64,000 bases of DNA, from the NCBI GenBank assembly GCA_911728455.2, contig OU452219.1:22007219-22071218 (forward strand), written 5' to 3'. Below are positions 34,701-46,700 of this stretch, piece after piece. Within the stretch, counting starts at the first letter, position 1. Each line of letters opens with the position of its first letter. Origin of the DNA: Marthasterias glacialis. Lineage: Eukaryota > Echinodermata > Asteroidea > Forcipulatida > Asteriidae. The notes below the pieces were generated by a model. The model was not told where the DNA came from, did not search any database, and saw nothing but the letters and a program-made list of their open reading frames with translations. The translations under genes were made by a program, and so were the position numbers.

Positions 34701-37700
34701 TGTGACTCTCTCAGACGTTCTGCTTGTAAAATAGCAGTCAGGTCCTGAGTGGAACTGCTAGTAACTGATTGACGGTAATATGCCTTCAGTTTGATGTCAT
34801 AGCTTCATGGCTTGTACAGTGTCTTATGGGAGAGGAACAAACAACTTTGTTGGTATTAATTACGAACAACAGACATGGCGCTAAAGCAGGATGTAGAGTT
34901 GCAATCTATTTCTCCAACGAATTGAATGTTATAGAGCTAGAGAGGACCTTAATATTTCAGATGACTCACTAATCTCTATTTATCAAAAAAAAATTCCAGA
35001 AGTAAAAAATGTTACTGCACGTGTTATTTACAAAGTGCATTCTGTCGTTCATGGTGATTTTATGACCACTTTTCAACATGTTTGCTATTACAAAGCTCGT
35101 GCTAGTAAACCTTGTGTTATCACTGGTGACTTCAACATCAATTTACTTGTTTATAAATTCAATCTCTAGTTTCTAGTCCTTTATTGATCTATTCATAAAT
35201 ACCCCAGTCAGTTTGGGACAATTTGGGCATTCCTATTGGTTGAAAGGTGGTCACATGGCTGTTTAAGACTGGTTTTAAATGGATGATAAAGACATAGCTG
35301 GAGCTGTGAAGGCGCATTCTGCGCTCATTATAGCCACACACATGTTGGCATACTAGCATACGCATGTGCTAATTTACGCGTAGGGCAGTCAATACATACC
35401 GGTACTCTATGTAATGTCTATTGGTACGTGCGTGTACGCGCAACCGTTGAGCGTCAACCCTTTGCGAAATGGAGCCTGAGGATGTGGCAAGAATTGAAAA
35501 ATAAATTCAAAAAACATAACAGTTTCACATATTTTTCTTCATTATTATGCTTTTTAACAAAAAGGGCATGAACCTTGCAGGGTCATGGCCAGGTGATAAA
35601 AGACCTCGCCTTCAGCTCGGTCCTTTATCACATGGCCACGACCCTGCCGGTTTTAAACGGCCTTGTAAGACCTCGGTCACCACTCTTTTATTCCCTTATT
35701 AACAACCTAGCCCTGGAGGCCATTAACTTTCTTATGAATACTACAGTAATGTCCTAGATATGAGGGTCTGTTTTCAGGGCAGAAAGAGCTCCATAATTCA
35801 AATCCTATCTGTAACAAGCTACTAATCTCAGCGGATTAACTTTCAATGACTGCAAACATTTTGGGGCACTGGATTTTGGACGTCAGATATTCCTCATAAG
35901 TCTGTCATTTTCATTAAATAATCTAGCTCTCAACGGTATATATTTCTGCAGACTTTAAACACAGTTCATCATGCAAACCTGTTTTGTGTGTGTTTGCGCA
36001 TCACCGTACACTGACCGCACAGCATTATACATGCAGACTAACTACGCGCAACTGTCCTTCGCAACACGCTAGCGTATGTATATGCACAACAGGCATGTTT
36101 GAAAGCACAAACAAAATGGAAACTTTCTAACATTGAGAGCTGAATTATTTCACGAATATAAGGGATTTCTGAGGAATATCTGACGTCCAAAACCCACCGC
36201 ACAAAAATGTATGGTGCCATGGAATGTTAATCCGTTAAGATTAGTAGCTTCTTACGGGTAAGATTTGATTTATGGAGCTCTGAAAATTGTCCATCCCACA
36301 AACGGATCCTCGTATCTAGGACTCTGTATCTGTGTACAGCATAGAGGAAGAGTCCTACATAGGGCTATTAACAACCCAGTGTTTTCTGCTTGCTTTTGAT
36401 TGGGCCGATGTTTTCTATTGCAATGGTTTATAAGTGATTTTGAACACCTGTGTGGGAAAGTTTTTTTTCTGATAAAGACATTCCATATAAACTTCAGAAC
36501 CATAAATCTAGTTGCAAACAGTCATCAAATACACCTCGGATCACTTGTTCTAACCTTAATTTCATTATAAGGGGGGAAAAAGGTTATTCTCAATATTTGT
36601 TTCATCCTACAATCCCATACGAAAATAAGTATGCTACATGTAAATTCAAAAACCCAGGCTAGCCTTTTACGATCTTCTGAGAAAATGTATTACACTCACT
36701 AATTCAAAAAGCTAATTGCAAGAGTAGTTCCTGGTTTTAGAAAGTGTGATCCTAGCTATGTCAACTATTGTAGACCTATACTAATCCTTTCATGTTTTTT
36801 CAAGTGTCTATGCCCACACGAGAGAATTTCAGATAAATTCAATATTTTGTCAAAGTTACAATTTGGATTTTGTTCTAAATATTCAACCTTTCACTTTGGA
36901 TATTATTGATAAGGTGAGGAGTCATGCATCAGTAGACATGTACTGCTGCAAAGCCAGAAATCACGCCCAGTTTATGACACATCCAGGGCCCTATTTCATA
37001 GAGCTGCTTAAGCACAAAGCGAAGTTAGGCACAACAATATTATGCTTACCACCCACCAAAATACTGTGTAACATGTACCATTTGTGACTGGTATCCTGCT
37101 TATTTTTGCTTAGCAGAAAATTGTTAAGCGATATTTTTTGCGTAGGTGGTATCGCAACCTGAACGTGATCCTGTGATTTATGATTACCCAGTCAGTTTCC
37201 CTTGTGGTTTATTACTTGAAGTAAAAATTCGTCACAATTTTATAAAATAAAACTGATTGCTGTAAATTTCTGAGATTGTTTATTGACTCTGGATTCAAAT
37301 TGGAAAAAACATATTGACGGTCTATGTAAACCAATTTTCTATAAATTTTGGTGTGATTATTAAGATAAAATGTTTTGTCCCAAAAATTCTCCTTATTAAA
37401 AACACACAAATTGTATTGTATCTTTACATGGAATACTTGCTTGGGGCGGGGGGGGGGGGGGGGGGGGGCTTAATTGAACCTGCTTTCATATGCCATATCT
37501 GTACTTGTCTTGCTCATAAAATAGTTTACAGTGTCCTTTTGGATGATTTTTTTGGCGGTAATGATGACTCAAACATAATTAGAAAGGTAGAACATAAGCA
37601 TCCACTACAAAAAACTAACAAATATGGCCCGATTCGTTGTTATTAGAAAACAAATTGAGGTTATGTGCCAATAATTTGGCTCAGATAAGTCACAAGATTA

Positions 37701-40700
37701 TGACCACTAGTTGTGCTTCCAGTCGTTTATCATGTTTATTACTGAACCAAATGAAATGATGATTGATTACAATAGGCTGATCGTTTAAGCCCTGCCTACT
37801 AACGTATTGACCAATCACAGCCTTGACAATGCCACTGAAAGTTCGACAAAAGTCTGACACGTGAAAATCCCATTAAAAAAAGTGAACAAACCGCCTCCAT
37901 TGCTCTGACACACAACAGCACACACAACTGTACTAACTTTTGTTTTGTTTTAATTTTTGTTCGTATTTTTCGTGGTGCAAACCCCATCACAGTGGTCCAT
38001 ATATAGTCATTTAAAAGTGGTTTAACAGTTTTCCTGTCTGCATTGTTCTTTGGACTCAAGGCACTGCTCAAAAGGCCACTAAACTAAATCCACACCGTTC
38101 TCGAAAACCATGTACGTGTGTGTATCCGATATGTGTGTGTGGCCACAACTGAACCACTGCTGCGATCGTGGCAAGAAGATCACGCCGTGTGCTTTGATAG
38201 GCAGTTGCTAAGGTATGCGGGGCTGAATGGATCAGTCTATTATCCATGAGTAATTAGCAAAAGTGGTCAGAAATAATGGATCTCCAATTTAAAATTTAAA
38301 TTTTTAATGTCTGAGTAATGGACTGTGGGTCAGACAATAGCGCATCATACTGGAAACCTCAGGTGATATATTTTATAGAGAAAGGCAGAACTACAATGAT
38401 GTTATCATATAAAGAAATTAAAGAGAAACTTTTGCAACATTAGTTAAATCTTGTGCATTTTCTCTTTGCAGGGTTTGTTAAGGATGACACTTCTTCCCAG
38501 GCTTCGCTACATTCTTGAAGTAGTCCGACCCCCAGCCCCTGTCGTCTTAAACACCATAGCTATCTTGATAAGAATATGTCGTCATTCTCAAGAAGCTTCT
38601 CATGAAGTCCTGAGATGTCCTCGTCTTCTTCAAACCATCTTTACCGAGTTCCTTCCCATGTCATCATGGAAACAACAAGGTGGGTACAAATCATGCGAGA
38701 CTATCACTTTGTGGTTATTTAATGTACACACAGGCCTGATACTTTACAGAGGCGACAAAGGCAATTGCCTCCATGGCCCGGCCATCACTTGGTGCCCCTT
38801 GATATGTTCCAATAGAAATTTGTGTTGCCCTTTTTAAGGTGCGCTGTACACTACTAAAGGTAAAACTACTTTGCCCTGTGTCGGACCAGTGCACATGTGC
38901 AGCGTATGCACCCTCTGACTGCTATATAACATCAGCATTTTTTCAAGTTGTATTAACTGAAATGATAAAATCTTGTTACTTTTTTACATAAATACATTGG
39001 TAAGTTCTGTTGTGTACCTGGTTTTCTTTCTGATATGAACAGTCTGGAACCAACAGTGTCAAAAGGCAATTTTTCAGGTGCGCTGTGTACTATTAAAGGT
39101 AAAATTACCTTGCTTAGTGTCAGATCCTGATTGTACAATATCAAGATATTTTCAAGTTGTAATAACTGTAATGATAAAATGTTATCAAGCAATAAACCAC
39201 AATGGAAACTGACTGGCATGACTGGGTAAATTTTTTATTCAGTTTTGGGGTGAACAAAGAAAAGTTGACTGGAGCAGGATTTGACTTACCGATGATCAAC
39301 CGACTGAGCTATCCAGTCCTAAAGTTGGCGGTCTCCCTTTATTACTCAATATCTTTGTTCAGGGGTTGCCAGTCAGAAGCCATTCAACCGGTTACTGCTG
39401 TGTAGCCAGGGATCACACCTCATTATACGATACAACCGTAGAGCTAGCTCTATGGATATAACCTGGGAAGCGGCAGCATGGGGATCTATCTTAAGGGTGG
39501 TGCGACTTTTTATTTTTTAATATCCAGCAATAAACCAGAAGGGAAACTTGACTGAGTAAATTTTTTAATCAATTTTGGGGTGAACAAAGAAAAATGGACT
39601 GGAGCGGGATTTGAACCTGCGACCACTTGCTTAATATACCGATGCTCTACCAACTGAGTTATCCAGCCCTAGTGTTGGCGGTCTCCTTATTTTGTCAATA
39701 TCTTTGTTTGAAAATGTTACTTTTTTTACTGAAATAATTGTGAAGTTCTGTTTTTCAACCAAATGTTGTGTACCTGGTTTTCTTTCTGATATAAACCAAC
39801 AGTGTCAAATTTTTCATCAAGCATGACAAAAAGTAATGAAAATGTTTCATCTGATATGTTGAAACATATTTCATTTTTTTAAATTTTTAATGTTGGTCTA
39901 AACATGTTCCTACAGAACATTTACGACAGGTCAACATCCCCCTCACCAGCAACCACATGAAACAACCACTTGTGCTATCAAATTAAATTTTCCTAAATGT
40001 TTAGTGTTTTTCTTTTTAATCGTTTGTTCATTTGTCCACCCTTGTGTCTGTTCACATATTACTCTGTTGTTTGCTGGTGCATTTGCCTCCTGTTATTTTT
40101 GTGTTTGTTTATTTGTGTACATGAGTTTGTTACCTGATGTATTTTCAATTAACATTGAACGAGTTATTTTGTATATAAATCTCGATTTACTTTTATATTT
40201 TAATGTTAATATGTATTGTAAATCAGCCTGCTGGCTGCAATAAACCCAATGTTGATAAACCAGTATTAATGTTATAAGAAAATTCTTTTTCACAAAATAT
40301 TCACATAAATTAAATAAAATACAAACACATTCAAAAACTGATTGATTATCGCGTAATTCATCACACTACAGCAAACGTTACATTTTGCTTCCCAAAAGTA
40401 ATATCTGAAATCCTTAATATCCAAATTAACTATGTGATTATTTGATTTCAGATGAAGTCATCAGTGATTTATATGGCTACCCAGTGGTTTCTGCAATGAA
40501 GTTAATTCAGGTACTCTGCTTGTCTGGAAGGAATACTGCTGCCTCATTAGTAAGTCAAAAATTACTGCATATGAAATTTTATATTCTTATGGGTTCACTG
40601 TTCAACCATGAGCAAGTTTGGACAATCGTAAACTATTGTTGGACTCACTTGACTCAAACTTTGTCTGGTCACCTGTGGCTAGTCTTCGCTAGTCAACTAT

Positions 40701-43700
40701 TTAGAACCTGCCAACTGACGGTGGTTGCTTAGCTGGTTTTCATTTTTTTCTGTTTTTAACTGTACATGGGAACCATGCAAAAAATGATTTGCTTAAATTA
40801 GGCATAGTCATGTTTAAAACGTTAGTCCTTATGCTTGTATTTACACAAACTTGTTGTTATTTAGTTTTGTTTTGGATATGAAAAGTATGTTCGTTCATGA
40901 CACGTAGACATTAATGTAGTCTACTGTATGATACGCTGAATAATCGATGAATGTAAGCAACAGCTCATAACATTGCCCCAGCAGTCTGGCAGTCGCCAAT
41001 AATTCGCAGACAAAAGTCTAGTCGCTAGATCTGAACCAGCTGCATTCGTACTACCTTGAGAGTAGGCATACGCAGCCATAGACCAATGATTGACCATGGT
41101 TCCTTGTCCAAACTTGCTCAATGTTAAAACAGAGTTTTGTCAGTGCTTGCCAAGTCCAACTGAAATAAATGATAACCCACAGGTGCCATGATTGGGATAT
41201 GAAGACATCCATAGTTTAGAGTAGATATTTTAACCACTAGATCACCTAGCATGCCCAGTGATAACATACCACATTGGTAAAGACCAAACCAAACTAAATG
41301 TTCAGATTTCTGACTCAAGAAATTCATCATTAAACACAAAGGGATCAATTAGTATTTAGATCATCAGGTAATGCTCATGGTTTTTACATTTTTGGGAATG
41401 GAGACTTTGTTTGCATTTGTTATGCTCTTAAAATATACTGTTCAAGGCAGTTGCATAACCAGGGGGTGGGGTAGGCGACCCCTCTTCCCCCTCCCCCACT
41501 CAGAACCCTTGGCCTTTGCCCCGCCCCAGTGGGATCGAAAAAAATGCACAAATTAATGGTTTGATACAACAAATAATGGCCCCCCCCAAAAAAAAAAAAT
41601 AAATAAATAAATAAATAAAATAATAATAATAATAATAACAATAAATAATAATACCAAATTACTAACCTCTTACCCCCCCCCCAAAAAAAAGAAAAATGAA
41701 AACGTCTGGTTACATACTGGTGCAAAGTATCAGCTGTAGTCAAACAATTTTTTCCCACATTACCAAATGAAGGAAACAAAATCAATACTGAATGGGGGGC
41801 ACACTTTAGATACAAGACGCACACAGTCGAATATAACTATAACAATCAATAGGAGAAATTAAAAATGGCATTTGACCCCTTGCACCAACGTCACATGTGG
41901 CTACTGTCTGCCAGGCTTGCCATTTTTGGAATCCTGGTAATAACCACCGTGTCCTCTAAACTGCTCACTACACAGTATAACACACGGGGACATTGACTAC
42001 CAAAATGGCACCACTAAAATTATTATGATGATGGCGTCAGGTGAATTGGGTCAATACAGACAATTCACAATAAAGTTTTCCCAGGAGAGGCTGGTTTACA
42101 ATGGGAAAAAGGTTGATAAGTTTTGGTTGTTGGGCTGCCGGTTGGTTACATTTGTTTGTTTTTGTGGTTTGCATATAGATGAAGCAGCAAGGTCGTATTT
42201 CTCAGCTGTTTTAATGGCATAAGTTTTTTTTTGTGAGGCAAATGAATGTTTTTCAAATTTATGTCGGGCCATATGAAGGTCCCAAACTGCCCGTGCAGTG
42301 CTAAGTTGCGAGTGATTTGTGTAGTTGACTGTTCTTAGGAAAGTAACCTCACCTGGGTAAACTGTTGAGAGCGCACTGTATTTTAGATTACCCGTATTGG
42401 TTCAAAAGGTATGTTACCTTAAGGGAAGGATGATAGAAGAAATTGATTTGATAGAAAATCCTGAAATTCTGTTTAGCTTTCAGGTGGTAAATTGATGTCA
42501 GTGATTATGCGTTATATCACCATAGAGCCAGCTGATATGCAACTCAACATTGCTGAGGCGTATCATCTCAGTACAATCAGTCTACATACATGGAGAATAT
42601 GTGTGTCTTATGGATTGGCATGTGATGAATACAGGTAAAGTCTTGTCTACTAATGATCCATCAAGGATCTCAAGTTGGACTTCATACTTAGACTTATATT
42701 TGATAAAAATGATGAATTTTGTTTTTTATTGTGCCCGGGCCATGAGTATGTTATAAAATAAAGGTCTATGTAGATATATTGGACCAATATCCTGAACAAC
42801 ATCCATTCATGGGTGGCAAGTGCGGCAACTGTGTGAAGCGCTCGCCTCTCACCATTGTGGCCCTGGTTTGATTCCTGGCTAGGGCCATATGTGAGTTGAG
42901 AAGTGCATTGGTTCTCTCCTATGCCACAAGTGTTTTTCTCCGGGCCCTCTGGTTTTTCTCCCTCCAGAAAATTTAAACACTTTCGATCTCTGGCTGTGCT
43001 CCATAGTCATATATTATGGGTTGATGTGGCTAGCTGCCAAAAGCACCTTCACATGCCTGCGGATGAACCACATTGTAGCCACATTCTTTGCAATTCAGCT
43101 TCTCAGCTGTGAGTACTGATGATTAGCCTCCCTAATTATATTTTATTCTTCTGGAAGCCAATCAACATGCAAATTTGTGGTTGGAAGTAAGACTCTAACC
43201 AAGGCCCGGAATGGTAAAAATGAAGGTACAGATACTACTATAAGCCATTTTGAGATATGGTGGACACAATACTATGACACTCTCAGGTTTGGGTAAATTT
43301 TTCTGTATACACCCAAATCAAACAGCGCACTCCTATAGTGTCCAACATATTTCAAAAAGGCTAATGGCACTGTGCCAACCAGACATCCCAAAAACAAATG
43401 ATGTGGATCATTTTGGAACCGGATACACAGGTGTTTGCATTATAACCATTATTTTAAAGCAGATTTTGAAAGTTTGTACAACAACACAGAACACAGTATT
43501 ATTTTTAATTGTTCTCAACAACATTTGTAAGCCATCATGGCGAGCCAGGCTTAGGGGTCAAGCACATCGGACTTAAGTTGTGATGGCTGAGTCCGCAGAG
43601 TGTGGGTTTTAATCTAGGTCATGACACTTGTGCCCTTGAGGAAGACATAATTGCTTCTTATCACCCAGGAGTAAATGGGTATCTTAGAGGGTAGAGGTGT

Positions 43701-46700
43701 TGATGTAAATGACTGGCAGCCTGTGCGCCCATTTTGATTGTTGATGCTGCATACTCCTCAGGAGTTCAGATGGTTTCAGGAATGCTTAGGGCCCATTGAA
43801 CAGAGGTAATAATACTGTAAGGTGCTTTGAGAAGCCTACTTTTCTTGAAAAAGCATGTAATAAATTCATTAAAAGTAATCTTCATCTTTCATTTCGTTTT
43901 GTTTTAACAGGGAGCTTTATCCATTGTTAATGCAGCAACTTACGCTGTTCCAAAGATTGTCTGTCCACCCTTTGCCATCAACTGAAGAAGAATCAGATAT
44001 TGCTGTACACAGGTTGCAGATGACTAGAGCCTGTGCCCTCTTTGGTCTACTAGAGGGAGTAGTGAATGTTGCTGGCACAGCTGCTGAGCTGCAGGCTAAA
44101 TTAAAAATGAGGTGTGTCTAAAACCATATTCTAAGGCATTTTGGTTTGATGGAACATTTTTCTTCCCTGACAATGGTCTTCAGTTTCTAGTAGTTTTAGG
44201 GTATGGCTATATATATGTCATCAATAACATCTTATAGTTTTTCCCTAGTAATGATAAGAGAGTGACTGCATCTTGCACCTTCTTGCATCAGTTGGAGTCA
44301 TGACAGTTCTCTTCAGTTCCAGTAGTATTAGGGTTTGGTCATCAATAATGTCTTATATTTCCTCCCTAGTAACGATAAGACACAGACTGCATCTTCTGAT
44401 GTCCAGCCAGTACCTCCTTGCATTAGTTGGAGTCATGTAAGTGGTCTTCAGTCACCAGTTGAGCTTTGTGTCTTTAGATGGTTGACTGAGATGACTAGTA
44501 TTACTCAGACTTTACATCCTGAGGTGATGGACATGGTTTCTTGTCTCATGAACCTCTTAGCGTCATTCTACGATAAATACACTCAGCAGGTAAGAATTGA
44601 TAGGATTATTTTCTTGGAATTGTTGGAACCATTTTTCTTTGAGAGTTCGGCTGGCACAAAGAAACCTTGACTTGTTAATTTAGATCCCTGTGTAAAGTCA
44701 TTCACAGACTATTTTCAAGTTTCTAAATTGAGGATAAGAGTCTCAGTAGACCAATCCACTAAGCCCTGCCCAGTTAGCAACTGTTTATCAACGGAGCCTG
44801 TGTTGGTAATTTGTACGACAAATACGCCTTGCTCTGCCCCATGCCACACACAAAAGAAACAACGGACAAACCAAATGGCAGAAACTTGTTTATACTGTGT
44901 AATAACAGGATTTAAACAGACTTTTGTTTGACTTTTGGTCATGGTTGTGATGCGCAGATATTAAATGGTGTAGCTTTAAGCCATATAGATCTATCGACCA
45001 ATCATTGTCAATCATGCATGTTTCCATTCAACAACCATGCCAAGTTTGATTTTGAATGATGTTTCTCTCTTTTTTATTTCATTTTTCATTCTTCAAAGTA
45101 ACCTTTTGTTGTCTCATTTGTTCCCCATAGGCTTGTTATCGGCCAGTGGATTGTTTGCAGACTATAGAGAAGCTGGTTGATGAATTACTGGTTCCCTTCA
45201 TGACATCAGCAACCTTTTACTCAGTCATGGTGAACCTCAAGTAAGCTTCCCTCCCTAGTCACCTGATGTTTCAACATTTCACTCCAGTTCAAAAACGAAG
45301 AAAAAGTGTTTGTTATTTCGTTTGTACAGGTCAATTTCACCATTCCACTGTGATCTATTATTTTTATAAAGTATTAAGTTTCCCAGCAGTTTTTGATATC
45401 ATTTAGCTTTAACTTTATGACTAAAATGTGATTTTTGAATATTGTATCTTGCTTGTCATAATTAAAAATATTTGCTTTTTCACCTCAATTGTAGGTTTCA
45501 ATCCTCGCTGCGATATGAAGACGATAAGAAATTGATATATCCATCATCTTTACCCGACTTTGGGTGTGATCCTTATGATGCAGATAGCAATTACCCATCA
45601 GTGAGGAAAGAATCAACATGTGGTTTAGCGATTGGTCTGCTGAGATTGGTGTGCATCCTACTCAAGATTCATAAAGGTGTAGCAATTAAGGTATGAATTC
45701 CATTTTTCCTACAACTCTGGGCTTGGTTGGAACAAAACTCGGGTTGTAACATAATTTGTGTTGTGACACTACACTTTGCTTAGGAGTTAAGATTGTTTAG
45801 TTGTAGATTTTTGTTGTGTGCTATGAACTGTTTTTGTGTAATGATTTGTCTGCCTTCTGTTTTGCTGTTGTACTGTTTCTCAACAAGGCATATCCACCAC
45901 ATGCCCCATCTTTTGGGATTTTTGTCTCCACTCTAATATTTCCTTTAAGGTATTCACACCACGTGCATGAAGTGGAAATTAATGCTACATTGATGTCAAA
46001 TTGTTTTGATTTATTCATGTCACTTTTCTTATATTCGTTTGTTGCAGTTTTGTCCCATTGTGGAGAACACTTATGTCACAGCTTATCTGAAAGCAATCTG
46101 CAAGAATTCTAACAAGCCCTCGTCAAGACTGTGCTTCAACTTTGCAAGATTTGAACATCAGGCTCTGTATTATCTCTTGAGGCTCTACCATAGCGTGGTA
46201 AGAAAGCAAAGAGACAGTCTGACCAAAGACAGATAGGTAGCTTCTTGTCATTAAATTGTTATTAATCTTAGTGTTATATCTTTCTGGTAAGGAAACCAAG
46301 GAACCCTCAAAAATGCCTTACACTGTAACCCATGTACCTAAAGATACCTTTGTAGTGAAGATTTTGAAAAAGAAAATTTCAGATCTTTTAGTCTTTACCA
46401 TTCCTTTACTGATTCAATCTTCAGGCTCAACAAGCAGAAAGCTGTCACCAGTTCAGCAATGTATACCACAGTGCTGCACTAACGTTGTTTGCTCGTTTAC
46501 AACCAGGGGATGAATACTATGTTCAGGAACTTATGTCAAGCATCTTATTCAACACAGACTTCATAGCGTGAGTAACCAGTGTTTCTACAAAACAGTTCAC
46601 AGCACAATCAAGCGTTTGAAAAAACTTAACCAGCGACCAAACATGTTCCTGGTTGCAGTCACCAGAATGCGCCTCACACTTACGCCTCTACTGCAGATTT

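Larger units (their letters stand above)
33570..34815 (+). repeat. Inverted segmental duplication, arm B
   Basis: This is the plus-strand counterpart of 16985-17950, starting near TTTTCGCTGGCATCCAGGTA. It contains a TIR element (33628-33936), a conserved upstream region with TATA-like and CCAAT motifs (about 34100-34180) and lectin copy B. It lies wholly in RPAP1 intron 11. Confidence 0.8.
36660..37650 (+). mobile_element. LINE reverse-transcriptase remnants
   Basis: Broken frames carry AKLIARVVPVFRKCDPS, NYCRP, ISDKFNILSKLQFGF and, at 37265-37330, LFIDSGFKWKKHIDGLCK. These are hallmarks of LINE reverse transcriptases (KKGDPS..NYRPIS, LQFGF, LGV.ID..L.W..HI). A MITE fragment (36986-37132) and a G-run interrupt it. 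No intact frame remains. Confidence 0.7.
30809..38471 (+). other. RPAP1: RPAP1 intron 11 (7.7 kb), host of lectin B and mobile elements
   Basis: By far the largest RPAP1 intron. In order it holds repeat E (31.5 kb), a hAT-like TIR element (32.9 kb), the TTTAA-flanked MITE and lectin copy B (33.6-34.8 kb), LINE pieces, a hairpin, a 573-bp foldback, MITE F and a poly-G run. Exons 11 and 12 join in phase 0 across it. Confidence 0.85.

Noticed and set aside
41420-41824. 134-residue minus-strand ORF
   Set aside because: Built from A-rich and C-run microsatellite translation (Leu/Phe/Gly runs).
42484-42634. Alternative RPAP1 exon 14 start after TTTCAG
   Set aside because: It meets an in-frame TGA at once in phase 0; the acceptor 8 nt upstream (TTTAG at 42475-42476) keeps the frame and family similarity.
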